DNA of 41,923 nt from contig JAIRNF010000038.1 of the NCBI GenBank assembly GCA_031258195.1, forward strand, positions 1 to 41,923, given 5' to 3'. This DNA is from Prevotellaceae bacterium. Lineage in GTDB: Bacteria > Bacteroidota > Bacteroidia > Bacteroidales > UBA932. The notes under the pieces are model-generated. The model had not been told where the DNA came from. It was given only the letters and a program-made list of their open reading frames with translations, and ran no database searches. Of this stretch, positions 9,383 through 17,244 are shown in pieces (within the stretch, counting starts at the first letter, position 1; every line of letters starts with the position of its first letter). Position numbers and translations under genes: made by a program.

Positions 9383-10483
9383 CTATTTCTTATCAATCTT
9401 ATTAAGGGCATAGGCATATGCGCCTAACGCTATTGCTCTGCTTGTACCGATTTTAGATGTGGTGACGCCTATTCGTTTTTGCGGATCGTAAGCAACCTTT
9501 CTGTCGCTTCCGTAAACATTAATTTCACGGAAATCTCCTTTAGCAAAGGCTTCAAACTCTTTCTCATCGTCAAGGTCGTAAACTTTCATTTGCACTCTGC
9601 TCAACGTTTCGCCCGACAATGTTTTCAGCTGTGCTCTCATTTCTTTAAGAAGTGCGGGCATAAAGAATTTTCTTGCACCAGCCAATCCGCCGCCGATAAC
9701 CACCAGCCCGTCGATTAATGTAACAGTAGTGGCAATTGCGTCTCCGGCAACTTCGCCCAGCTCTTCAAAGCTTTCTAGAGCAGCATTTTTATTCCCTTCT
9801 CTTGTTCCCTCTGCAATTTCACAAATTTCTTTTGGAGATAAATTGTGATCAGCATTGCCCGATTGCTCACCATAAACACGTGTTACAGCGCGTATCGATA
9901 CGCCTTCTTCGAGTAGTACATCGGGGTACTTCTTATGTTTTAAGCAGAATGTTTCAACGCACGAGTTATCGCCTACGTTTAGTCGCCCGTCAATAACAAT
10001 ACCAATGCCAAAGCCTGTACCAAGCGTATATCCTATAAGATTTTTAAATTGTTTTGTGCTACCTGCTTTTTTCAACTTCTCGCTTATCTCTGGCAATACC
10101 CCGGTAAGAGCTTCGCCGTAAGTGTAAAGATCTCCGTCATTATTGATGAATACCGGGATACCGAATTTTTCTTCGAGAAAAGGCTTAAGAGCCACACCAT
10201 CCCTGAAAGATGGAAAATTTGGCAGATATCCGCCGATAATGCCGTTAGGATAGTCGGCAGGTCCGGGAAAAGCAAAGCTTATTGCCACCGGTCTTTCTTT
10301 CAGCTGCCCGATAACCAGATCAAATCCTTTTACAAGCGAAGCCATGCAGGTATCAAGCTTATCGGCGCATGCAGGTAAGGTAATAGGCTCTACAATATAT
10401 TCGTTACCCATTATAGCGCTAAAAACAAAATTTGTTCCTCCTGCATCTAGCGTAATCACAATTCTTTTATCGTAGCTATACAT
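9383..10483 (-). CDS. ROK-family sugar kinase
   Basis: The product is 366 residues. DAGGTNFVFSAI (about residues 13-24) is the phosphate-1 ATP site, FAFPGPADYPNGIIGGYLPNF is cut here to note FAFPGPADYPNG (71-82), NNDGD (114-118) carries the catalytic Asp116, and GYTLGTGFGIGIVIDG (151-166) and VVIGGGLAGARKFF are further ROK motifs. The usual ROK zinc-site motif CGxxGCxE is absent; the corresponding stretch reads CVETFCLKHKKYPDVLLEEG. ROK kinases phosphorylate glucose, mannose, fructose or N-acetyl sugars. Lying after a GH92 alpha-mannosidase gene, mannose phosphorylation is plausible but inferred. It is longer than the common 300-residue ROK kinases. Confidence 0.85.
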   Translation of the reverse strand: MYSYDKRIVITLDAGGTNFVFSAIMGNEYIVEPITLPACADKLDTCMASLVKGFDLVIGQLKERPVAISFAFPGPADYPNGIIGGYLPNFPSFRDGVALKPFLEEKFGIPVFINNDGDLYTYGEALTGVLPEISEKLKKAGSTKQFKNLIGYTLGTGFGIGIVIDGRLNVGDNSCVETFCLKHKKYPDVLLEEGVSIRAVTRVYGEQSGNADHNLSPKEICEIAEGTREGNKNAALESFEELGEVAGDAIATTVTLIDGLVVIGGGLAGARKFFMPALLKEMRAQLKTLSGETLSRVQMKVYDLDDEKEFEAFAKGDFREINVYGSDRKVAYDPQKRIGVTTSKIGTSRAIALGAYAYALNKIDKK

Positions 10484-10528
10484 ATCTCTATTTAGATTAA
10501 TAGTTTTGCGATTTTTTGTCGATTTCCA

Positions 10529-10561
10529 CTTAGTGTAGCCAAAATATTCGGCTACACTAAG
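10529..10561. repeat. Perfect 12-bp inverted repeat between ROK and GH92 genes
   Basis: CTTAGTGTAGCC (10529-10540) and GGCTACACTAAG (10550-10561) form a perfect 12-bp stem with a 9-base AT-rich loop. It lies in the 135-base gap downstream of the GH92 gene and upstream of the ROK gene. No T run follows on either strand, so a standard intrinsic terminator is unlikely. It may be an mRNA processing or stability hairpin, or a dyad operator. Confidence 0.6.
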
Positions 10562-10618
10562 GTAAAAATCTTAATAAAAAAAGCATGAAAAAACCTAAAC
10601 TAAATACTTAAAATATCC

Positions 10619-12934
10619 TTATTTCTCATTTTTAGACAGAGAATAAGGCATATCTTCATCTGTAATATTAACAGACATATTCGGTTTTTGCGACATCCAG
10701 AAATCTATTGCTGCACCGTTTAATAAATCACCATAAGTGAAATACATTTTCGAATAGGGTTTACCATTCAAACTGATTGATCTTACGTACGGGTTATCGG
10801 CAGAATTTTCAGGCGCATTGATTACTACTTTTTTTCCATTCTCCAAATGGATAGCTACTTTTCTGAAAAGCGGACTGCCAATTATATACTCATCTGTTGC
10901 AGGGCAAACGGGGTAACAGCCTAGCGCCGAAAAAACATACCAAGCCGAAGTCTGTCCGTTATCTTCATCACCACAATAGCCGTCCGGTCCCGGATGATAC
11001 AGCTTATCCATTGTATTACGGATGTAACGCTGTCCTTCCCACGGTTCTCCCGCATAGTTATATAGGTAAAGCATGTGTTGTATAGGCTGATTGCCGTGCG
11101 CGTAGTTACCCATATTCATAATCTGCATCTCGCGTATTTCGTGAATTACAAATCCGTAGTAGTTGTCATCAAATACCGGTGGAAACTGAAAAACAGTATC
11201 GAGCATTCTGACAAATTCTTTTTTACCACCCATTAGGTTGATTAATCCCTCAATATCGTGGAATACCGACCAGGTATAGTGTAAGCTGTTACCTTCGGTA
11301 AAGGCATCGCCCCACTTGAACGGGCTGAAAGGCGATTGGAAAGTTCCATCCTCATTCTTCCCTCTCATCAGCTTATTTTCAGCATCGAAAAGATGCATAT
11401 AATTTTTTGCCCGTTGCTGGTAGATACCTATAACGCTATCGGGATAACCGAGCTTTTTACCTGCCTGCCATATACACCAGTCGTTATAAGCATACTCGAG
11501 TGTACGGGCAGCGTTTTCTTTAATTCCAACATCATACGGAACATATCCTAGCTTATTATAATACTCATACCCTAAACGTCCAGACGCGGTTTTAGGAAGA
11601 TAATCGTTCGCTGTTTTTAGTAACCCTTCAAACATTTCTCTGGCTTGGTCGCCTTGCACAATACCTTTTACAATGGCGTCTGCAACAACCGATGCCGAAT
11701 TATTGCCTACCATACAATCACGATGACCAGGACTTGCCCATTCGGGATAAAAACCGCTTTCTTTGTAGGCGTTTAAAAGCCCTTCCTGCATTTTCTCGTT
11801 CGTGGAGGGGTAGATAAGATTAAGCAGCGGAAATAGGCAGCGAAATGTATCCCAAAATCCGGTATCGGTAAACATATAACCCGGCAATACTTTCCCGTTG
11901 TAGGGGCTGTAGTGGATAGGCTTACCATTTTCGTCCATCTCGTAAAACGAGCGGGGAAAAAGAACTGCGCGGTAAAGGCATGTGTAGAATGTCTCTTTCT
12001 GAGCATCGGTTCCACCTTCAACTTCAATGCGACCGAGTATTTCGTTCCAGCGTTTTCTGCCTGCATTTTTTACAGCTTCAAAATCTCCGTTCAGCTCAAG
12101 CAGATTGCGCTCTGCTTGTTCGAAGCTGATAAATGAGGAAGCTACGCGCGCATGGATTCTTTCATTTCTAACCGTTGTAAATCTTACAACAGCGCCAACA
12201 TGAGCTGATTGAAATTCGGATTTATCAGCTAAGATTTCTTTTGCATTTTCCATACTCCATACTTTATACCATGAAAACGGCGTGTCGAACTGCACAATAA
12301 AATAGCTTTTAAAATTGTCGGGAACTCCTTTGCTGTTACGGGTTGTGTAGCCGATAATCTTATTCTCTTCGGGAATGATTTTAATATACGATCCTCTGTC
12401 GTAGCCATCAATAATCACATACGAATTATTATTATCCGGAAATGTAAAGCGGAACCATGCTGCTCTATCGGTGGGAGCGATCTCCGTTGTTATATCATAA
12501 TCTGCCAGATATGCGCTGTAATAGTATGGTGTAACCGTTTCGCTTTTGTGTGAGTACCAGCTCGCCCTTGCATCTTCGTGAATGTGCAGTTCACCTGTAA
12601 TCGGCATGATAGAAAATTGTCCGTAATCATTCATCCATGGGCTGGGCTGATGCGTCTGCTTAAAACCTCTTATTTTTTTAGCCTGATATTGGTAAGCCCA
12701 TCCGTCTCCCATTTTACCTGTTTGCGGGGTCCAGAAGTTCATACCCCATGGCAACGCAATTGCGGGATAAGTATTACCGTTAGAGAGTTCGAAGTCGGAC
12801 ATGGTTCCCATTAAAGGCCGCGCATAATCGACAGGCTCTTTCAGCGTGCTGTGATTTATGCTTGAAACCTGAGAACAGGATGAAAAACCTATGGATGAAA
12901 TTAAGGTTACGGTAACAAATATTTTCTTTAGCAT
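10619..12934 (-). CDS. GH92 alpha-mannosidase, lipoprotein
   Basis: This 771-residue exported glycosidase has a lipoprotein signal, MLKKIFVTVTLISSIGFSSC, with the lipobox cysteine at position 20. GH92 hallmarks follow in order: GFKQTHQPSPWMNDYGQFSI in the N-terminal domain, FWDTFRCLFPLLNLIYP, FYPEWASPGHRDCMVGNNS, AARTLEYAYNDWCIWQ, FTEGNSLHYTWSVFHDIEGL, and GDEDNGQTSAWYVFSALG, the region carrying the catalytic-base aspartates. GH92 enzymes are calcium-dependent inverting exo-alpha-mannosidases acting on N-glycans or mannan. An in-frame ATG at 13015 exists but would overlap the preceding gene and bury the signal peptide, so 12934 is preferred. The gene starts 19 bases after the fourth oxidoreductase gene. 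Linkage specificity is not certain from sequence. Confidence 0.93.
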   Translation of the reverse strand: MLKKIFVTVTLISSIGFSSCSQVSSINHSTLKEPVDYARPLMGTMSDFELSNGNTYPAIALPWGMNFWTPQTGKMGDGWAYQYQAKKIRGFKQTHQPSPWMNDYGQFSIMPITGELHIHEDARASWYSHKSETVTPYYYSAYLADYDITTEIAPTDRAAWFRFTFPDNNNSYVIIDGYDRGSYIKIIPEENKIIGYTTRNSKGVPDNFKSYFIVQFDTPFSWYKVWSMENAKEILADKSEFQSAHVGAVVRFTTVRNERIHARVASSFISFEQAERNLLELNGDFEAVKNAGRKRWNEILGRIEVEGGTDAQKETFYTCLYRAVLFPRSFYEMDENGKPIHYSPYNGKVLPGYMFTDTGFWDTFRCLFPLLNLIYPSTNEKMQEGLLNAYKESGFYPEWASPGHRDCMVGNNSASVVADAIVKGIVQGDQAREMFEGLLKTANDYLPKTASGRLGYEYYNKLGYVPYDVGIKENAARTLEYAYNDWCIWQAGKKLGYPDSVIGIYQQRAKNYMHLFDAENKLMRGKNEDGTFQSPFSPFKWGDAFTEGNSLHYTWSVFHDIEGLINLMGGKKEFVRMLDTVFQFPPVFDDNYYGFVIHEIREMQIMNMGNYAHGNQPIQHMLYLYNYAGEPWEGQRYIRNTMDKLYHPGPDGYCGDEDNGQTSAWYVFSALGCYPVCPATDEYIIGSPLFRKVAIHLENGKKVVINAPENSADNPYVRSISLNGKPYSKMYFTYGDLLNGAAIDFWMSQKPNMSVNITDEDMPYSLSKNEK

Positions 12935-12953
12935 GATAGTAGTAGTTTTCAGG

Positions 12954-14363
12954 TTATTTATATGCATCGAAAAGTCCATATGACTCGAGATTCTTTTGCA
13001 GCTCGCGAACATCAATATTGCGGACAGCCGTTTGGTTAAGAGCCGCCATTGCAGCGGCTGTACCTGCGGCTTCGCCTATATTAGAACATATCGGCTGTAC
13101 TCTGTACGAGCTGTTGGCTAGCCGTGTTCCGCTAATTATGCGTCCCGCAGTCAGTAAACCTTCCATATTCAATGGTATCAGTGCTCTGTATGGTATGCCG
13201 TATGGTTTTACGCTTGTTTTTACTTCGTAAGGAATATTCCACCCCCATGCATCTATAGCATAGTGTGCATCAGCAATTTTATCATCGGGTTTAACACCTT
13301 TAAATAAATCATCGACGGTAATTACAGCTTCGCCCTGTACTCTGCGAGATTCACGTACGCCTATTTTGGGTGCTAAATGCACGGCAAATCCCGCCTCCTG
13401 AATTACCTGAATATTTTTCTTCTGATTATTCATTACTTTTTGCTGCGCCTCGGCTACCCGAACCGGGTCGGTGGTATCGGAGCAATAAACACTTGCTCCC
13501 CATTGCAGAAATACACCCGTATTCCTGGCATAGAATTCCTCTCTCGGTTGCTCCTGAGCCCACTGACGATGATTATCTTCCAGAACGCCGGAACCAAACT
13601 TATCTATAGGAAATACAGCGTCTTTACGCACACGTTGGCTGATGTACATCTGGGTTACCGGTTGAACTTTTCCGTCGCTTACATCCAGTCCGAACGATTC
13701 GTTGAAATCGCTCTTCGCTTCACTGCCGTAAAGAATTTTGCAGCCTGCGGTAGCAGCAACAATTCCATTACCTGAGGCATCTACGGTTATGGCAGCCTCG
13801 ATATGCTGAAATCCCCCGTTACGAAAGATACGAATACCTTTTACCTGATTTCGGTTACCCTTTTCAGCAACAATGGCATCAACTACAGGTACGCCGCACA
13901 TCAACGTAATATTGGGCTCTGCAAGAATCATCTCATGATATACCTGTTGAAAGGAAGCCGGCATCCACCAATGATTTTTTCCATCGCTTCCTGCTTCTCC
14001 AAAAGTTTCACTCAAAATACCTCCCACAGAAAAACGCTGGTTAAGCGTCTGAACCAACTTCTTGAATAATCCTACACGTGGACCGCCACACATAAATGTA
14101 ACGTACATATCAACAGGAGTACCACCGGGAGCGAGATCCTCTTCTATTAAAACAACTTTTGCTCCGTTTCTCGCAGCAGCTATGGCGGCGGGTATTCCGG
14201 CAGGACCTGCACCAACTACAGCCACATCAAACTTTAAGGTTGAATATTTCGGCTTTTCTTCTGCCTTTCCACCTGTTTTAGCAAACGAATACGCTGGAAG
14301 AAGTGAGCCTAATGCGAGTCCTGCTCCTGTTCTTTTCAAAAAGATACGTCTATTTATACTCAT
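12954..14363 (-). CDS. Tat-exported FAD-dependent oxidoreductase, paralog 4 of 4
   Basis: The 469-residue product has a twin-arginine signal (NRRIFLKRTGAGLALGSLL). The FAD Rossmann fold follows with DVAVVGAGPAGIPAAIAAA and KVVLIEEDLAPGGTPVDMY, a middle region with MYISQRVRKDAVFP and GVRESRRVQGEAVIT, and a C-terminal FAD cap, LIPLNMEGLLTAGRIISGTR then SSYRVQPICSNIGEAAGTAA. This fits the PF12831 FAD_oxidored family, whose members in glycan loci are largely uncharacterised and sometimes misnamed xanthan lyases. It should act in the periplasm, folded with its FAD before export. It is the last transcribed of four consecutive paralogs; 8 bases separate it from paralog 3. The Rossmann GxGxxG motif is intact. 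Substrate and electron acceptor are unknown. Confidence 0.87.
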   Translation of the reverse strand: MSINRRIFLKRTGAGLALGSLLPAYSFAKTGGKAEEKPKYSTLKFDVAVVGAGPAGIPAAIAAARNGAKVVLIEEDLAPGGTPVDMYVTFMCGGPRVGLFKKLVQTLNQRFSVGGILSETFGEAGSDGKNHWWMPASFQQVYHEMILAEPNITLMCGVPVVDAIVAEKGNRNQVKGIRIFRNGGFQHIEAAITVDASGNGIVAATAGCKILYGSEAKSDFNESFGLDVSDGKVQPVTQMYISQRVRKDAVFPIDKFGSGVLEDNHRQWAQEQPREEFYARNTGVFLQWGASVYCSDTTDPVRVAEAQQKVMNNQKKNIQVIQEAGFAVHLAPKIGVRESRRVQGEAVITVDDLFKGVKPDDKIADAHYAIDAWGWNIPYEVKTSVKPYGIPYRALIPLNMEGLLTAGRIISGTRLANSSYRVQPICSNIGEAAGTAAAMAALNQTAVRNIDVRELQKNLESYGLFDAYK

Positions 14364-14371
14364 GGCTGGTT

Positions 14372-15772
14372 TTATTTTTCTCGCGCGCTGAATAATCCAT
14401 TTGTTTCGAGCTGTGCAATCAGCTTAGGCGGCTCTATGTCCCGAACTCCCGTACTTGCTAATGACGCCATCGCTGCGGCAGTGCCTGCGGCTTCTCCAAT
14501 GTTGGAGCAACAGCGTTGAACACGGTAAGAGCTATGCGCCAATCGTGTTCCGCTTATTACTCTTCCGGCAGTCAGTAAACCGTCTGTATTTGTTGGCACT
14601 AAAGATCGATAGGGTATTCCGTATAGCTTCTCGGGTACGCCCTTTGGCAACTCCATACCCCAACAATCAAGATAGTATTGAGCATGAGCGACAGTGTCAT
14701 CGGGGAATAATCCTTCCAGCACATTACTTGCGGTCAGTACATATTCGCCTTTAATCCTGCGGCATTCGCGTACACCAAGTCTTGGCGCTATGTGTATGCC
14801 AAATCCTGCGGCATGCAGCTGGGCGAAACGGTCTTTATACATTTCTAAGCAATTTCGTTGTGCTTCGGAAACCTGTATGGGATCAGTAGTGTCTTCCACT
14901 TCGACTGATTGCCCCCAGTGGAAAAATATTCCGGTTGCCCGCCGTTCCAACTCTTCTTTTCCTAAACGGTTTGCCCCTATGTAACCATCTTCGGCGGCAC
15001 TGCCTTTGAACCCGATAGGAAAAATAGCATCTTTTTTAATACGTTGGCTGATGAACATCTGTGTACACAACTGCACTTTATTATTTGCCGTGTCGAAACC
15101 GTATGGCTCGTTGAAATCGCTTTTCGCTTCGCTTCCATACATATATTCGCAACCAGCCATTGCCGCTACAACTCCTGTTCCGGTGGCATCGATAGTTACC
15201 TTTGCGTATAAATCCTGAATTTCTCCGTTACGAAATATACGAATACCTTTTACTACATCGCGATTTCCTTTATGTTCAGCCCAGACTCCTATGGCAGGAG
15301 TTCCGGTAAAAAGAGTGATGTTCTTTTCTGCACGAATATTACGGCTAAGCAGCTGCAAATAGGCTGCAGGAAGAAAAAACCGCCATCCTACCGGATCGGT
15401 TCCCGAATCCCAGTTGTAAAGCCCGTGGTCGCGAAGCAGCTCTTCTTCCAGATCAAGAGCAAGTCCTACTTTTGGTCTCCCGAAAAGTGTGGGAACAAAC
15501 ATGTCTACAGGAGCTCCGCCCACTTGCATATCTTCTTCCACAAGAGCAACTTTTGCGCCTGCTTGCGCCGCACGTATTGCTGCCGGTATTCCTCCCGTAC
15601 CGGCTCCTACAACAATTACATCAAATTCCAGACTGGGATATTTTCCGTTTTTCGCCGAAGTTTTTTTACTCTTCGAATCTTTTCCCATTAGAAGGGTAGG
15701 GCTTACCGCGCCAACCGCTACCGCTACGGTTGCCTTTTTAAGGAAAGATCTCCTACCCATACTTATTCTCAT
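14372..15772 (-). CDS. Tat-exported FAD-dependent oxidoreductase, paralog 3 of 4
   Basis: The 466-residue product carries MGRRSFLKKATVAVAVGAVS as a Tat signal. ATG at 15772 or at 15760 (four codons later) could both start it; the latter puts the RR at residues 3-4. The FAD motif is DVIVVGAGTGGIPAAIRAA, with EEDMQVGGAPVDMFVP next. This copy diverges most where the others read MCGGPR or ICGGPR: here it reads TLFGRPKVG, losing the conserved Cys. It also has RVQRCCSNIGEAAGTAAAMA near the C-terminus. The altered active-site-side loop suggests a different substrate or role from the other three. It is 6 bases downstream of paralog 2 and probably translationally coupled. Confidence 0.87.
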   Translation of the reverse strand: MRISMGRRSFLKKATVAVAVGAVSPTLLMGKDSKSKKTSAKNGKYPSLEFDVIVVGAGTGGIPAAIRAAQAGAKVALVEEDMQVGGAPVDMFVPTLFGRPKVGLALDLEEELLRDHGLYNWDSGTDPVGWRFFLPAAYLQLLSRNIRAEKNITLFTGTPAIGVWAEHKGNRDVVKGIRIFRNGEIQDLYAKVTIDATGTGVVAAMAGCEYMYGSEAKSDFNEPYGFDTANNKVQLCTQMFISQRIKKDAIFPIGFKGSAAEDGYIGANRLGKEELERRATGIFFHWGQSVEVEDTTDPIQVSEAQRNCLEMYKDRFAQLHAAGFGIHIAPRLGVRECRRIKGEYVLTASNVLEGLFPDDTVAHAQYYLDCWGMELPKGVPEKLYGIPYRSLVPTNTDGLLTAGRVISGTRLAHSSYRVQRCCSNIGEAAGTAAAMASLASTGVRDIEPPKLIAQLETNGLFSAREK

Positions 15773-15778
15773 GACGGT

Positions 15779-17230
15779 TTATTTTTTCCAAGGTTTATTA
15801 TTTACATTCATACCCACCTGGCTATACCAGTCGAAAAGACCGAGAGCGTCTAGCCTCAGCTGTAGCTTGAGTACATCAATGTCTCTTACTTTACATTTAT
15901 TGAGCGCAGCCATTGCCGCAGCTACCCCAGATGCTTCTCCTATTGTTCCGCAAATCGGCTGTACGCGGTAAGAACTCATTGCGAGACGGGTTCCGCTAAT
16001 AATACGACCTGTGGTCAGCAAACCTTCGGTATTGAGCGGCATTAAGCTTCGGTATGGAATTCCATAAGGTCCGACGCTGTTACGAAGCTTTTCATCAACC
16101 TTCATACCCCACGGATCGAGCGAGTACCAAGCATCAGCAATTTTATCGTCGTGCATAACGCCATCCAGCACATCATCTACCGTAATAACATACTCACCTT
16201 TAATTCTGCGGCACTCACGTACCCCGATTTTAGGAGCTATATGAGTTACGTAGCCTGATTTATGCAGCGCTTCGAAATGGGGTTTCAGCTTATGTAACGC
16301 TTCTTTCTGCGCTTCGGCAAGCGCTACAGGATCGGTAGTGTCTTTCACTTCAACCGTTGAACCCCAATGCAGATAGACACCGGAATCTTTTTTCAGAAAG
16401 TGTTCGTTTTCCTGCCGAGATGCCCAAAGCACATCATCGTGGTCTAGCGTACCCCCTTTAATAACATCCCGCGGAAACTCCGATTTACTTGTCGTACGCT
16501 GGCTGATGTACATTTGCGTGCAAGGCTGCACGCGTCCGTCGCTTTCATCAAGCCCTATGCTTTCGTTGAAATCTTTTTTAGCATCGCTACCATAAAAGAA
16601 CTCGCATCCTGCTTTTGCAGAAACTAGTCCTGTTCCTGTTGCATCAATGGTTACTGGAGCCGTTACTTTTTGCAATTTCCCCATTCGCATAACATAAACT
16701 CCCTGAACGGTATTGCGATTACCGGTTGTAGCCACAATGGTATCTATAACGGGGGCTCCGCAGATTAGCTGCAGGTTTTTTTTCGAGTAGATAAATTTAT
16801 CCCAAACTTTAGTGTACGACGATGGCAGCCACCAATGCTGCTTTCCGTCCCAGGCATACTCGCCAATAGTTTTACTCGGTGTGATGCTTAACGAATAATT
16901 CTTGTTCAGCTCTTTAATAGCGTCGAGGTAAATACCTGTACGTGGCGCTCCGCACATGTAGGTTACAAACATATCTATGGTGGCGCCTCCGGGCATCATA
17001 TCTTCTTCCAACAGAATAACTTTTGCCCCCTCTCGTGCCGCGGCAATAGCAGCCGTAATGCCCGAAGGACCTGCACCGACAACAATTACATCACACTCAA
17101 GCGTAGGTAAATCTGTATGGTTTTTATCTTTTTTAGTACTGGCTGTATGCTGCGCAAAGAGCGAGGAGCCCGGAATAGCCGAAAGTGCAATTCCCGCTCC
17201 GATCGTTTTCAAAAAATCTCTTTTCTTCAT
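15779..17230 (-). CDS. FAD-dependent oxidoreductase with KR-type export signal, paralog 2 of 4
   Basis: The 483-residue product starts MKKRDFLKTIGAGIALSAIP then GSSLFAQ, a Tat-like signal with KR in place of RR. Such variants are known to work less strictly. The Rossmann segment DVIVVGAGPSGITAAIAAA is intact, followed by EEDMMPGGATIDMFVTYMCG, YISQRTTSKSEFPRDV and GVRECRRIKGEYVITVDDVL. The C-terminal cap reads PICGTIGEASGVAAAMAALN and ends in a short unique tail (WYSQVGMNVNNKPWKK) absent from the other copies. It lies 14 bases after paralog 1. Family assignment is firm, reaction unknown. Confidence 0.87.
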   Translation of the reverse strand: MKKRDFLKTIGAGIALSAIPGSSLFAQHTASTKKDKNHTDLPTLECDVIVVGAGPSGITAAIAAAREGAKVILLEEDMMPGGATIDMFVTYMCGAPRTGIYLDAIKELNKNYSLSITPSKTIGEYAWDGKQHWWLPSSYTKVWDKFIYSKKNLQLICGAPVIDTIVATTGNRNTVQGVYVMRMGKLQKVTAPVTIDATGTGLVSAKAGCEFFYGSDAKKDFNESIGLDESDGRVQPCTQMYISQRTTSKSEFPRDVIKGGTLDHDDVLWASRQENEHFLKKDSGVYLHWGSTVEVKDTTDPVALAEAQKEALHKLKPHFEALHKSGYVTHIAPKIGVRECRRIKGEYVITVDDVLDGVMHDDKIADAWYSLDPWGMKVDEKLRNSVGPYGIPYRSLMPLNTEGLLTTGRIISGTRLAMSSYRVQPICGTIGEASGVAAAMAALNKCKVRDIDVLKLQLRLDALGLFDWYSQVGMNVNNKPWKK

Positions 17231-17244
17231 CGCTATGATCTTTT

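Noticed and set aside
13015-13018. ATG at 13015 as start of the GH92 gene.
   Set aside because: It overlaps the preceding oxidoreductase gene by 62 bases and places the lipoprotein signal internally. ATG at 12934 gives a proper lipobox.
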